Positions 43,081-52,404 of a stretch of 64,000 bases of DNA are shown in pieces (within the stretch, counting starts at the first letter, position 1; the number at the start of each line of letters is the position of its first letter). The stretch is from the NCBI RefSeq assembly GCF_000711725.1, contig NZ_JONP01000005.1, forward strand, positions 124,001 to 188,000, written 5' to 3'. This stretch comes from Roseomonas aerilata DSM 19363 (GTDB lineage: Bacteria > Pseudomonadota > Alphaproteobacteria > Acetobacterales > Acetobacteraceae). The translations under genes were made by a program, and so were the position numbers. Below the pieces are notes generated by a model. That model did no database searches. It saw nothing but the letters and a program-made list of their open reading frames with translations, and was not told the DNA's origin.

Positions 43081-43406
43081 GCAATGATGCCGTCCCCGCG
43101 GTGGAGCCGAAGGCGGCCAAGCCCGAGGGCGCCCCGGTGGTGCTGCGCCGCAGCGTGACCATCCGCAACCAGCGCGGCCTGCACGCTCGCGCGGCCGCGA
43201 AGCTGGTGACGGTGGCCGAGAAGCACTGCTCCTGCCTCAATGTCACGCATGATGGCCAGACGGTGCCCGCCTGCTCCATCATGGGGCTGATGATGCTGGG
43301 CGCTGGCCGCGGCGCGACCGTGCTGCTCGAAGCCGAGGGCTGGGACGCGCGCGAGACGATCGACGAGGTGGCGGCCCTGATCGAGGCCGGCTTCAACGAG
43401 GACTAG
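43077..43406 (+). CDS. ptsH: HPr family phosphocarrier protein
   Basis: 109-aa protein that accepts phosphate from EI on His36 (RGLHARAAAKLV) and is the substrate of HprK at Ser67 (VPACSIMGLMML). Both residues are present, so it can be regulated both ways. A charged N-terminal extension of about 20 residues (MSNDAVPAVEPKAAKPEGAP) is longer than the typical 85-90-aa HPr. It is coupled to the EIIA gene and followed by EI after 55 bp. Confidence 0.93.
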   Translation: MSNDAVPAVEPKAAKPEGAPVVLRRSVTIRNQRGLHARAAAKLVTVAEKHCSCLNVTHDGQTVPACSIMGLMMLGAGRGATVLLEAEGWDARETIDEVAALIEAGFNED

Positions 43407-43461
43407 CCCCGCGGAGCCGGGTGGAGCGAAGGTCGCCGGCAAGCGCCGGACGGAGGGTCTG

Positions 43462-45417
43462 ATGAAGACGGAGGCGCCGCCTGGCCCCCGTGGCGCGGAC
43501 GGAAAGTCCGCCGAAACGCGAGACGGAAAGTCCGCTGGAGCCCGCGACGGCAAGTCCGCCGAGGGGCGGGAGGACAGGCTCGCGGACGGGCGGGACGGCA
43601 AGTCCGCCAAGGCGGAGGCGCGCGGCAAGGGCGCCCGGCGGGGCCGCGAGCTGACGATCAAGGGGATTCCTATCTCCCCGGGCGTTGCCATCGGCACCGT
43701 CTACGACACGGCCGAGGCGCCGGCGGCGGCGCCGCGCCGGAACATCACGGCGGGGCAGGTGGAGGCGGAGCGGGCGCGGCTGAACGCGGCCATCGCGGCG
43801 TCGCGCAAGCAGGTCTCGAAGCTGAAGGCCCGCCTGGCCATCCTGCCCGAGGAGGCGCAGGAGGAGCTGGAGCCGCTGCTCGACGCCTACTCGATGATGC
43901 TCGGCGAGAGCCGCCTCATCCGCGGCGCCCGCAAGCGCATCGATGCGGAGCTTCTATCGGCCGAGACCGCGGTGGACGACGAGGCGGACGCCATCGCCAA
44001 CGCCATCCTGCAGGCGCGGGACGACGACAAGGCGGGGCTGCGCCGCCGCGCTGGCGAGGTGCACGAGATTGCCCGCCGCCTGACCCGCAACCTCACGGAA
44101 TCCGGCTTCCGCTCCTTCAAGGACGTGCCGGAGGGATCGATCCTGATCGCGGAGGAGCTGACGCCAGCGGATGCCGCGCTGCTCGATCCCTCGCGCATCG
44201 CCGGTGTCGCGGCGGAGGAGGGCGGCGCGGACGGGCACACCGCGATCATGCTGCGTGCGCTCGGCATCCCCAGCGTGCTCGGCCTGCCCGGCTTGGCCAA
44301 TGCGCTCTCCCGCGGGGACCAGGCGGTGCTCGACGGCGGGGCCGGCACCATCGTGCTGCGCCCGGGACCGGAGGCGCTGGCGGCGGGGCGCGAGGCCTCG
44401 GTCGCCTACGCAAAGGAGCGGACGCGCCTCGGCAAGCTGCGCCGCCTGCCGGCCATCACCACGGATGGGGAGGAGATGGAGCTCCAGGCAAACCTGGAGA
44501 TTCCGGCCGAGCTGCCGCTGATCGCCCAGGCCGGCGCGCAGGGCGTGGGGCTGGTGCGCACCGAGTTCCTCTTCATGAACCGCCAGGGCCTGCCCGACGA
44601 GGAGGCGCATTACGAGGCCTATCGCCAGATCGTGGAGGGCACGGACGGCGCGGGCGTGACCATCCGCGTTCTCGACTGGGGCGGCGAGAAGGACATGGAG
44701 GCGCTGGCGGAGGGCATCGAGCCCTTCCATGCCGGGCCGAACCCCGCCCTCGGACTGCGCGGCATCCGCATGCTGCTGCGCCGGCCGGAGCTGCTGGAGG
44801 TGCAGTTCGCGGCCATCCTGCGGGTCGCGGCGCTCGGCAAGGTGCGGATCCTCCTGCCGATGGTCACCATCCCCGAGGAGGTGAGCAAGGCGCGCGAGAT
44901 CTACGACCGCGTGGTCAAGCGCGTGCGCCGCCGCGGCGTGACCCTGCCGGAGAAGCTGCCGCCACTCGGCGTGATGATCGAGACGCCCGGCGCGGCGCTG
45001 GCCGCCGACGCCATCGCGCTGGAGGCGGATTTCTTCGCAATCGGCACGAATGATCTCGCGATGTACACGCTGGCGGTGGATCGGGCGGAGGTGGAGGTCT
45101 CGCACCTCTACGATCCGCTGCACCCCGCGGTGCTGCGGCTGATCCAGTTCGCGACGGAGGCCGCGCTGCGGCTGCGCATGCCGGTTTCCGTCTGCGGGGA
45201 GATGGCGGGCAATCCTCGGCTGGTGCCGCTGCTGATGGGCCTCGGCCTGCGCAGCCTTTCCATGAACGCGAGCGCGATCCCGCGCGTGAAGCAGATGGTG
45301 CGCGCGCTGAACGTGGACGACTGCGCCCGCTTCGCGCGGCGCGTGATGGAGCAGTCCGATCCCCTGCGCATCCAGGAGCTGGTGATGAACTTCGTCCCTG
45401 GCGAGGGGAAGGGCTGA
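43462..45417 (+). CDS. ptsI: PTS Enzyme I (phosphoenolpyruvate-protein phosphotransferase)
   Basis: 651-aa enzyme that takes phosphate from PEP and passes it to HPr. The catalytic histidine is His259 in EGGADGHTAIMLRALGIP, followed by the PEP-binding QGVGLVRTEFLFMNR and the conserved ALRGIRMLLRRPELLEVQF, MIETPGAALAADA and MPVSVCGEMAGNP. The first 60 residues are an extra low-complexity tail made of an eight-residue motif RDGKSAxx, with 24-nt periodicity in the DNA. The core begins at LTIKGIPISPGVAIG. GGAGGG stands four bases before the ATG. The short core length without GAF domain makes this EI and not PtsP. Confidence 0.92.
   Translation: MKTEAPPGPRGADGKSAETRDGKSAGARDGKSAEGREDRLADGRDGKSAKAEARGKGARRGRELTIKGIPISPGVAIGTVYDTAEAPAAAPRRNITAGQVEAERARLNAAIAASRKQVSKLKARLAILPEEAQEELEPLLDAYSMMLGESRLIRGARKRIDAELLSAETAVDDEADAIANAILQARDDDKAGLRRRAGEVHEIARRLTRNLTESGFRSFKDVPEGSILIAEELTPADAALLDPSRIAGVAAEEGGADGHTAIMLRALGIPSVLGLPGLANALSRGDQAVLDGGAGTIVLRPGPEALAAGREASVAYAKERTRLGKLRRLPAITTDGEEMELQANLEIPAELPLIAQAGAQGVGLVRTEFLFMNRQGLPDEEAHYEAYRQIVEGTDGAGVTIRVLDWGGEKDMEALAEGIEPFHAGPNPALGLRGIRMLLRRPELLEVQFAAILRVAALGKVRILLPMVTIPEEVSKAREIYDRVVKRVRRRGVTLPEKLPPLGVMIETPGAALAADAIALEADFFAIGTNDLAMYTLAVDRAEVEVSHLYDPLHPAVLRLIQFATEAALRLRMPVSVCGEMAGNPRLVPLLMGLGLRSLSMNASAIPRVKQMVRALNVDDCARFARRVMEQSDPLRIQELVMNFVPGEGKG
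43498..43608 (+). repeat. Period-24 tandem repeat in the EI gene start
   Basis: GACGGMAAGTCCGCY recurs at 43498-43512, 43522-43536, 43546-43560 and 43594-43608. The period is exactly 24 nt, with one degenerate copy at 43570-43584. It codes for the hydrophilic motif RDGKSA with two variable residues. Perfect phase with the codons shows it expanded as a coding repeat. Confidence 0.8.
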
Positions 45418-45509
45418 CCCGCCCCCTGACTTGCTCCCCCGTCCGTGCCAGTCTGCTTCTGTGACGGGCGGCCAGGACGGGCGGCCGCGACGCGGGATAG
45501 CGAGGGCGA

Positions 45510-46595
45510 ATGGATCAGGTGATGCCGGCAGGGGAGGGCGTGCGCCACGGGCGCGACCTCGACCGCGACCTGCGCCGGGTGGGGGCCCACCCCGACCATT
45601 GGTATCCGCTCGCCTGGTCGAACGAGTTGAAGCCCGGCAAGCCGCTGGCTGTGCGCTTCGCGGGCGACCCCATCGTGCTCGTGCGCCCGAAGGAGGGCCC
45701 GGTCTTCGCGCTGGAGGACCGCTGCGCCCATCGCCAGGTGCCGCTGAGCAACGGGCTGGTGGAGGGCTGCGCGATCCGCTGCGGCTATCACGGCTGGGCC
45801 TATAACGAGGCCGGGAAGTGCGTGGACGTGCCCTATCTCGGCAAGGACAAGCTGCCGAACGGGGTGCGCGCCTATCCCTGCCGCGAGGTGGAGGGGCTGA
45901 TCCTCGTCTTCCCCGGCGATCCCGCGCTGGCCGACACCGTGCCGCTGCCGTCGCTCGGCTCGGTCGCCGATGCCCGCTACAAGACGCGCCGCTTCGGGCA
46001 GGAGGTGGGCTGCCACTACAGCTTCATGCATGAGAACCTGATGGACATGAACCATCAGTTCCTGCACCGGAAGCAGATGGGGAACATGGTTCCCCGCTTC
46101 CGGGGCGGCGCGCAGGGCGAGGATTTCGTCGAGGCGCGCTACACCTTCTCCCGCGTGGGCGGAAAGCAGCCGCTGGGCGAGGCCGCCATCTTCGGTGAGC
46201 GCCGCAAGGTCGGCGCGCCCGCCTCCTCCGCGGAGAAGGACCTGATGACGATCCGCACGGAGTATCCCTACCAGACGCTTCGCATCCAGACGGGTGATGA
46301 CGCGCCGGTGATGGACCTCTGGATCGCCTATGTGCCCGTGGACGCCGCCCAGCGCCGCAACCGCACCTTCGGGTTGCTCTCGGTCAAGCGCCCGAAAATC
46401 CCGGGCCTGCTGGAGGCCGGCTGGCCTCTGCTGGTGGTCTTTACCGAACGCATCTTCCGCGAGGACCGCGAGATCGTGGAGATGGAGCAGGCCGCGCACG
46501 ATGCACAGGGCGAGGACTGGAACCAGGAGGTGTTCCCGGTAATCCGTAACCTCCGTTCCCTGCTGCGCGCACGGGGCGGGGCGACCCTGGCCTGA
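45510..46595 (+). CDS. Rieske 2Fe-2S oxygenase alpha-subunit-like protein
   Basis: 361-aa non-haem iron oxygenase. The Rieske cluster ligands are Cys72, His74, Cys91 and His94 (CAHR and CGYHGW). The mononuclear iron site is in HENLMDMNHQFLHRKQMG. Family size and layout resemble vanillate-demethylase-type or related aromatic oxygenases. No ferredoxin-reductase gene is next to it, so electrons come from elsewhere. It starts 92 bp after the PTS gene and is followed by a 226-bp gap. Substrate unknown. Confidence 0.88.
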   Translation: MDQVMPAGEGVRHGRDLDRDLRRVGAHPDHWYPLAWSNELKPGKPLAVRFAGDPIVLVRPKEGPVFALEDRCAHRQVPLSNGLVEGCAIRCGYHGWAYNEAGKCVDVPYLGKDKLPNGVRAYPCREVEGLILVFPGDPALADTVPLPSLGSVADARYKTRRFGQEVGCHYSFMHENLMDMNHQFLHRKQMGNMVPRFRGGAQGEDFVEARYTFSRVGGKQPLGEAAIFGERRKVGAPASSAEKDLMTIRTEYPYQTLRIQTGDDAPVMDLWIAYVPVDAAQRRNRTFGLLSVKRPKIPGLLEAGWPLLVVFTERIFREDREIVEMEQAAHDAQGEDWNQEVFPVIRNLRSLLRARGGATLA

Positions 46596-46821
46596 GTGCT
46601 GCTGCTTGGCGCAACCCGGAACGGTTGCAATGTTTCGCGTGAAGGTTGTGGCGGAGAACTTTACTCTGTGCCGCGCCGCCGCAACCCGCGAAAGCTAAGA
46701 GATTGATCTTGCTCGCGCTGCTATCCTGGTCTCCATCTTGCAGAATCAGAGCTTGGCGGAACGGGCAGTCCGGCGTTGGTGGTCCCTAGAGGCCGCCGGG
46801 TGGAGGGGAGTCAGTCGACGA
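46596..46821 (+). promoter_or_regulatory. Intergenic region upstream of the PEP-CTERM gene
   Basis: 226 bp with lower GC than the neighbours. A perfect inverted repeat GCAACC (46611-46616) / GGTTGC (46623-46628) with a 6-nt loop follows the oxygenase stop closely and could be a weak terminator or an operator. The tract TTTACTCTG and several A/T-rich words after 46650 make it a plausible promoter region. An in-frame TTG at 46738 could extend the PEP-CTERM protein upstream. Confidence 0.45.
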
Positions 46822-47511
46822 ATGAGTGTCATCGCCAGCACGGCGTCCGCGGTGTCTCGCGCGGCCTGCCTGGTCTTCGGGCTCGGATTGGCTGTCGTCG
46901 CCGCTCCGGCCACGGCCGACGTGATCTACACCTTCCAGCAGACGACGACGACCATCTCCACCGGTGGCCCCGTGTGGGCTCCGCCCGGGCCGGTTCCGGG
47001 GGTCGTCACGTCTGGCAGCTTCACGCTGGAACAGTCCATCGTCCGCTCACCTTATGACCTTCGTGTGGACAGCGGGTTTTCGTCCCCGCCGAGGCGTGAC
47101 CCTGGGCTGGTGGATATCTCCTTCCTGACGACAGGACCGTTCCCGCTCACGGCGGACCTCAGCGACTTCACCACGCCAAGTCGACCCAGCATTGGAGATG
47201 ACTACCGGATCAGCCTTCTGGGTATAGCAGGCTCAATCATTCCCTCCGGTGAGATCCGCTACAACGACTCCACCTCCGACACGCGGCTGATCATCGACCC
47301 GGACCTCGACCGGGATGGCACGACCACCGTGCGTGGCTTCTACAACACGGATAACGGCGGCTCCTGCGGCTGGACTGGTGCCTGCTCCTTCTTCGGCACC
47401 CTGACCGCCACGATGATGCCCAATGCCGCTACCTCGGTGCCCGAGCCCGCAAGCCTTGCCCTTTTCGGCGCAGGCCTGTTCGGGCTGGGCCTGGTACGCC
47501 GCCGGCGCTGA
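46822..47511 (+). CDS. PEP-CTERM sorting domain protein
   Basis: 229-aa secreted protein with a signal peptide (SRAACLVFGLGLAVVAAPAT, cleavage near TADV) and a C-terminal PEP-CTERM tail: VPEPASLALFGAGLFGLGL followed by RRRR. Such tails are cut by an exosortase in the inner membrane. The middle is Thr/Ser/Gly rich with IYTFQQTTTTIS and no catalytic motif. I chose ATG 46822; the TTG at 46738 would add 28 residues. No exosortase gene or polysaccharide locus adjoins it, so its processing depends on a distant gene. It is unrelated to its neighbours by function. Confidence 0.85.
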   Translation: MSVIASTASAVSRAACLVFGLGLAVVAAPATADVIYTFQQTTTTISTGGPVWAPPGPVPGVVTSGSFTLEQSIVRSPYDLRVDSGFSSPPRRDPGLVDISFLTTGPFPLTADLSDFTTPSRPSIGDDYRISLLGIAGSIIPSGEIRYNDSTSDTRLIIDPDLDRDGTTTVRGFYNTDNGGSCGWTGACSFFGTLTATMMPNAATSVPEPASLALFGAGLFGLGLVRRRR

Positions 47512-47517
47512 CGCTGG

Positions 47518-47535
47518 GAGGGGCGTCGTCCCCTC
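47518..47535 (+). terminator. Short stem-loop after the PEP-CTERM gene
   Basis: GAGGGG (47518-47523) pairs with CCCCTC (47530-47535) around CGTCGT, seven bases past the stop. No T-run follows, so termination would be weak. Confidence 0.4.
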
Positions 47536-47540
47536 GCCAT

Positions 47541-47562
47541 CATATAAAGATATCCTGATATG
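47541..47562. promoter_or_regulatory. 22-bp palindromic operator candidate upstream of ahcY
   Basis: An AT-rich palindrome in a GC-rich setting. The arms are CATAT (47541-47545) and ATATG (47558-47562) around AAAGATATCCTG (47546-47557), whose centre is GATATC. Eighteen of 22 positions are symmetric. It lies 71 bp before the ahcY ATG. ArsR-type regulators of methionine metabolism (SahR/SamR) are known to control ahcY in proteobacteria; that this is their site is inference. Confidence 0.6.
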
Positions 47563-47633
47563 GTTCGGCGCCCTCTGGCTTCGGCGCCGCGCCTGTGATA
47601 GGCGACGGCCAATTCCGAAAGGCCAGTCCTCCC

Positions 47634-49049
47634 ATGCCCGATACGCTTCCCCCCAAGGCCGACTACGTCGTCGCCGACCTCTCCCTTGCCGCCTGGGGCC
47701 GCAAGGAGATCGAGATGGCCGAGGACGAGATGCCCGGCCTGATGGCCACGCGCCGCGAGTACGGCTCCAGCCAGCCGCTGAAGGGCGCCCGCATCGCCGG
47801 CTGCCTGCACATGACGATCCAAACGGCGGTGCTGATCGAGACGCTGAAGGCGCTCGGCGCGGATGTCCGCTGGTCGTCGTGCAACATCTTCTCGACGCAG
47901 GACCACGCCGCGGCCGCCATCGCCGCCACCGGCACCCCGGTCTTCGCCATTAAGGGCGAGAGCCTGGAGGACTACTGGAACTACGTCCGCCGCACCCTTG
48001 AGTGGGCCGATGGTGGCGAGCCGAACCTGCTGCTCGACGACGGCGGCGACATGACGCTGCTCGTCCATTACGGCCTGCGCGCCGAGCAGGGCGACACGAA
48101 GTTCCTCGACGGCGCGACGAACGATGAGGAGACGGTGTTCTTCGCCCTCATCAAGCGCACCCTGTCCGAGAAGCCCGGCTGGTTCGCCAAGCTGGCCGCC
48201 TCGCTGAAGGGCGTGTCGGAGGAGACGACGACGGGCGTGCACCGCCTCTACACCATGGCGAAGGAGGGCAAGCTCCTCTTCCCCGCCATCAACGTGAATG
48301 ACAGCGTCACCAAGTCGAAGTTCGACAACCTCTACGGCTGCCGTGAGTCGCTGGTGGATGCGCTCCGCCGCGGCACGGACCTGATGATGGCCGGCAAGGT
48401 CGCCTGCGTCGCCGGCTTCGGCGATGTCGGCAAGGGCTCCGCCGCCTCCCTCCGCAACGCCGGCTGCCGCGTGATGGTGACGGAGGTCGATCCGATCTGC
48501 GCGCTCCAGGCCGCGATGGAGGGCTACGAGGTCGTGACGATGGAGGACGCCGCCCCGCGCGCCGACATCTTCGTCACCGCCACCGGCAACGTCGATGTCA
48601 TCACCATCGAGCACATGCGCGCCATGAAGAACCGCGCGGTGGTCTCGAACATCGGCCACTTCGACAGCGAGATCCAGGTCTCCGCCCTGCGTAACCTCAA
48701 GTGGACGAACATCAAGCCGCAGGTGGACGAGATCGAGTTCCCCGACGGCAAGCGCATCACCCTTCTCTCCGAGGGCCGCCTGGTGAACCTCGGCAACGCG
48801 ACGGGGCACCCCTCCTTCGTGATGTCGGCGTCCTTCACCAACCAGACGCTCGCGCAGATCGAGCTCTGGACGAACGGCGCGGCCTACGGGAAGCAGGTCT
48901 ATACCCTGCCCAAGCACCTCGACGAGAAGGTGGCCTTCCTGCACCTCGAGAAGGTCGGCGCGAAGCTGACGAAGCTGACCCCGCAGCAGGCCGGCTATAT
49001 CGGCGTGCCGGAGGCCGGTCCCTTCAAGGCCGAGCAGTACCGCTACTGA
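47634..49049 (+). CDS. ahcY: Adenosylhomocysteinase (S-adenosyl-L-homocysteine hydrolase)
   Basis: 471-aa NAD-dependent enzyme that splits S-adenosylhomocysteine to adenosine and homocysteine, recycling the methyl cycle. Visible are [19 protein letters not shown], the NAD loop [39 protein letters not shown] and the C-terminal [20 protein letters not shown]. Start at ATG 47634 (MPDTLPP) matches alphaproteobacterial relatives; GTG 47595 is an upstream alternative. A strong terminator follows, and a palindrome precedes, so it is an independent, probably regulated unit. Confidence 0.96.
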   Translation: MPDTLPPKADYVVADLSLAAWGRKEIEMAEDEMPGLMATRREYGSSQPLKGARIAGCLHMTIQTAVLIETLKALGADVRWSSCNIFSTQDHAAAAIAATGTPVFAIKGESLEDYWNYVRRTLEWADGGEPNLLLDDGGDMTLLVHYGLRAEQGDTKFLDGATNDEETVFFALIKRTLSEKPGWFAKLAASLKGVSEETTTGVHRLYTMAKEGKLLFPAINVNDSVTKSKFDNLYGCRESLVDALRRGTDLMMAGKVACVAGFGDVGKGSAASLRNAGCRVMVTEVDPICALQAAMEGYEVVTMEDAAPRADIFVTATGNVDVITIEHMRAMKNRAVVSNIGHFDSEIQVSALRNLKWTNIKPQVDEIEFPDGKRITLLSEGRLVNLGNATGHPSFVMSASFTNQTLAQIELWTNGAAYGKQVYTLPKHLDEKVAFLHLEKVGAKLTKLTPQQAGYIGVPEAGPFKAEQYRY

Positions 49050-49097
49050 CCACGGGGCGGGCGGCGGAAGCTGCCCCTTCGACCGCGTCGCTCTTCG

Positions 49098-49140
49098 GGC
49101 GCGGGTGTCGGCCAAGGCGGCCGGCGCCCGCGCCTTTTTT
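49098..49140 (+). terminator. Rho-independent terminator of ahcY
   Basis: Left arm GGCGCGGG (49098-49105) pairs with CCCGCGCC (49127-49134), and the inner bases extend the stem to 16 pairs with two G-T wobbles around AAGGC. TTTTTT (49135-49140) follows directly. This is the clearest terminator in the window. Confidence 0.95.
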
Positions 49141-49234
49141 CGTGAGCGGCCCTGATTCGGCGCAAACTGTGTCGCCCAAACAAGTGTTTAGCGTGTAGTC
49201 TTTCCCGGCTGCATCAATCGAAGCTGGGAAGACC

Positions 49235-51841
49235 ATGCCGCGCGCCTCCGCCGACCGATCCGCCAGCCCCGTGAGCAGCGCGGCCCCGGCCATGAACCCC
49301 TTCGGCACCGCGGCCGGGCTGCGCCGCTTCGCCTCGCCCGCCGTGAAGGCCGCGCTGAGGCGGCGGGGCGGGCAGCTCATGGGGATGATCGCGGGACTGC
49401 TGGGCCTCGCGGTACTGGTGGCGCTGGCCAGCCATAATCCGGCCGACCCGTCCCTCTCCACGGCCACCTCGCGCGCGCCGACCAACCTCGCCGGCCCCTT
49501 CGGCGCCCTCGTCTCGGACGTGCTGCTGCAGGGCTTCGGCTGGGCCGGGCTGCTGCCGGCCCTCTGCCTGATGACCTGGGCGATGCGGCTCTCCACCCAT
49601 CGTGGCCTCTCACCCTTCGCCGGCCGGGTGGCGGCGCTGCTGGCGGGGCTGCCGCTGCTGGCCGCCGCCTTCGCGGCCAGCCCGCTGCCCGCGCCGTTCC
49701 CCGGTGGCACGCCCGGCGGCGCCATGGGGCCGCTCGTCCAGCAGGCGGTAGACGATACCGTGGGCGCGCTGTTCGGCCCGCTCGGCGCGGTGCTGGGCAA
49801 TATCGGCATCCTCGTGCTGGCCCTGGCCGCGACCTTTCTTGCCCTTGCCATCCCGCTCTCCTCCTGGCGCCGGGCAGGCGGGGCCGCAGCGCGCCGCGGC
49901 TCGGGGCTGGCCGGGAACATCCTGCGGCGCCGCAACCTGGCCCGCGCCCGCGCGGCCGAGGCGCGGCAGACCCGTGACCGCCTGACCATGCGTCGTGAGC
50001 TGGCCGAGGAGAAGCCCGGCCTGCTCGCGCGCTTCCTCGGTGCCCCTCAGCGGCTTGTTGAACTGGTGCGGCGCCGGCCGCAGCCCTCGCCCCAGCTTTC
50101 CGCCATGCTGCGCGCAGCCGATGCCGCAGCCGAGGCGCCGCGCTCGCCCCGCCGTGCCCCGCGCCCTCAGCCGGAGCGCCCGCAGGCCGAGCAGCCGGCC
50201 GCCGAGGCGGAGGCCACGCCGGAGTCCGAGGCGCCCAGCCGCCCCGCGGGCGATGCGCCCCGCATCGCCGACCGCGTGCTGCCCCCGCGCCGCCTGCCCA
50301 TTTCCGAGTCCGTGAAGAAGGGCGATGACGGCCGTTTCCGCCTGCCGCCCCTCTCGCTCCTGAAGCCCGCGCCACCGCGGCGGGAGAGCGGCCCCTCCCA
50401 GGAGTTCCTGGAGGAGAATGCGCGGATGCTCGAATCCGTGCTCGACGATTACGGCGTGCGCGGCCGCATCGCGGATATCCGCCCCGGCCCCGTCGTCACC
50501 CTCTACGAGCTGGAGCCGGCGCCTGGCACGAAGTCCGCCCGCGTCATCGGCCTGGCCGACGACATCGCGCGCAGCATGTCCGTGCTCGCCGTCCGCATCG
50601 CGACCGTCCCCGGCCGCAACGTCATCGGCATCGAGCTGCCTAACGCGAAGCGTGAGACCGTCTACTTCTCCGAGATGATGGAGGCCGAGGACTGGGCGCG
50701 TAACTCCGGCAAGCTGCCGCTCGCGCTCGGCAAGGACATCGGCGGCGCGCCCGTCGTTGCGGACCTCGCCCGCATGCCGCACCTGCTGATCGCGGGCACC
50801 ACCGGCTCCGGCAAGTCGGTCGGGATCAACACGATGATCCTTTCACTGCTCTACCGCTTCGGGCCGAACGAGTGCCGCTTCATCATGATCGATCCGAAGA
50901 TGCTGGAGCTCTCGGTCTATGACCGCATCCCGCACCTGCTGGCGCCGGTGGTGACGGAGCCGCCCAAGGCGATCGGCGCGCTGAAGTGGACGGTCCGCGA
51001 GATGGAGCGCCGCTACAAGGCGATGAGCCAGCTCGGGGTGCGCAACATCGGCGGCTACAACGAGAAGGTGACGGCCGCTTCCTCCCGCGGTGAGCAGCTC
51101 ACCCGCCGCGTGCAGACTGGCTTCGACCCCGAGACGGGCAAGCCCGTCTTCGAGGAGCAGCCGCTGGCGCTCGAATCCCTGCCCATGATCGTCGTCGTCA
51201 TCGACGAGATGGCGGACCTGATGATCGTCGCCGGCAAGGAGATCGAGGGTGCGGTGCAGCGGCTCGCACAGATGGCGCGCGCCGCCGGCATCCACGTGAT
51301 CATGGCGACGCAGCGCCCCTCGGTGGACGTCATCACCGGTACCATCAAGGCGAACTTCCCGACCCGCATCTCCTTCTCCGTCACCTCCAAGATCGACAGC
51401 CGCACCATCCTCGGCGAGCAGGGGGCGGAGCAGCTTCTCGGCCAGGGCGACATGCTGCACATGGCCGGCGGCGGCCGCGTGAACCGCGTGCACGGCCCCT
51501 TCGTCTCCGACGAGGAGGTGGAGCGCGTGGTGGAGTTTCTCCGTGAACAGGGAGAACCTGCCTACATCGACGAGGTCACCGAGGTCGACGACGACGAGGA
51601 GGGCGGCGCCGCCATGGCGGCGCTCGACGCCGGCGGCGGCGAGAAGGGCCTCTACGAGCAGGCCGTCGCCCTTGTCTCGCGCGAGGGCAAGGCGAGCACG
51701 AGCTTCGTCCAGCGCCACCTCAACATCGGCTACAACCGCGCCGCCAAGCTCATCGAGCAGATGGAGCGCGACGGCGTGGTTGGCCCGGCCAACCATGTCG
51801 GCAAGCGCGAGGTGCTGGCGCGCGCCGGGGCCGATGACTGA
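49235..51841 (+). CDS. ftsK: DNA translocase FtsK
   Basis: 868-aa septal DNA pump coordinating chromosome segregation with division. The N-terminal third has about four helices (for example [18 protein letters not shown]). A Pro/Ala/Glu-rich linker (about 285-360) follows, and then the RecA-like motor with [19 protein letters not shown] and Walker [20 protein letters not shown]. The C-terminal winged-helix gamma domain ([20 protein letters not shown]) reads the chromosome-orienting DNA. The cupin gene starts within its last codons. Confidence 0.96.
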   Translation: MPRASADRSASPVSSAAPAMNPFGTAAGLRRFASPAVKAALRRRGGQLMGMIAGLLGLAVLVALASHNPADPSLSTATSRAPTNLAGPFGALVSDVLLQGFGWAGLLPALCLMTWAMRLSTHRGLSPFAGRVAALLAGLPLLAAAFAASPLPAPFPGGTPGGAMGPLVQQAVDDTVGALFGPLGAVLGNIGILVLALAATFLALAIPLSSWRRAGGAAARRGSGLAGNILRRRNLARARAAEARQTRDRLTMRRELAEEKPGLLARFLGAPQRLVELVRRRPQPSPQLSAMLRAADAAAEAPRSPRRAPRPQPERPQAEQPAAEAEATPESEAPSRPAGDAPRIADRVLPPRRLPISESVKKGDDGRFRLPPLSLLKPAPPRRESGPSQEFLEENARMLESVLDDYGVRGRIADIRPGPVVTLYELEPAPGTKSARVIGLADDIARSMSVLAVRIATVPGRNVIGIELPNAKRETVYFSEMMEAEDWARNSGKLPLALGKDIGGAPVVADLARMPHLLIAGTTGSGKSVGINTMILSLLYRFGPNECRFIMIDPKMLELSVYDRIPHLLAPVVTEPPKAIGALKWTVREMERRYKAMSQLGVRNIGGYNEKVTAASSRGEQLTRRVQTGFDPETGKPVFEEQPLALESLPMIVVVIDEMADLMIVAGKEIEGAVQRLAQMARAAGIHVIMATQRPSVDVITGTIKANFPTRISFSVTSKIDSRTILGEQGAEQLLGQGDMLHMAGGGRVNRVHGPFVSDEEVERVVEFLREQGEPAYIDEVTEVDDDEEGGAAMAALDAGGGEKGLYEQAVALVSREGKASTSFVQRHLNIGYNRAAKLIEQMERDGVVGPANHVGKREVLARAGADD

Positions 51842-52304
51842 GGAGTACCGCTTCGCCCCCTCCGGCGGCATTCCCAATTCGGGGCTGCCGCTGCTGGTGT
51901 GGCGCGGCGCGCTGAATGCGGACGCCGAAGCTATTAGCCAGCACTTCGCGCGTCACGGCTGGTCCAACGGCTGGACGAACGGCGTCTTCGACTATCACCA
52001 CTTCCACAGCATCGCGCACGAGGCGCTCGGCGTATCCTGCGGAGAGGCAAGGGTTCGCTTCGGCGGGCCGGGCGGGGAAACCCTCACCCTACGCGCAGGC
52101 GATGCCGTGGTGATCCCGGCCGGCGTCGGCCATTGCCGCGAATGGGCGAGCGAGGACTTCGAGATCGTTGGCGCCTATCCCGGTGGCGGCGACTACGACA
52201 TCCGCCGCGGCGATCCCGCCGAGGCGGCGGAGGTGGCCGCCAACATCGCCGCCATCCCCCGCCCCGAAGTTGATCCGGTACAGGGGCACCCGATCTGGGC
52301 CTGA
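51834..52304 (+). CDS. Cupin protein, YjlB-like
   Basis: 156-aa single-cupin protein. The metal-binding core is [20 protein letters not shown] with three histidines and a glutamate, and the second motif is [16 protein letters not shown]. The first residues [20 protein letters not shown] are typical of the YjlB subgroup, of unknown function. ATG 51834 overlaps the ftsK end by 8 bp, so it is co-translated with ftsK; the longer frame upstream is only a shadow of ftsK. Gene-neighbour coupling to ftsK is not obvious functionally. Confidence 0.88.
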   Translation: MTEEYRFAPSGGIPNSGLPLLVWRGALNADAEAISQHFARHGWSNGWTNGVFDYHHFHSIAHEALGVSCGEARVRFGGPGGETLTLRAGDAVVIPAGVGHCREWASEDFEIVGAYPGGGDYDIRRGDPAEAAEVAANIAAIPRPEVDPVQGHPIWA

Positions 52305-52404
52305 GCCGGGGGAGGGAGCGCGCAACACGGAGGCTTGATCCGCCCTTGCGCGGCGGGTGCGATGGGGCCTTCTCTGGCCCGCTGCCCCAACCGGAGGCCA
52401 CCCG

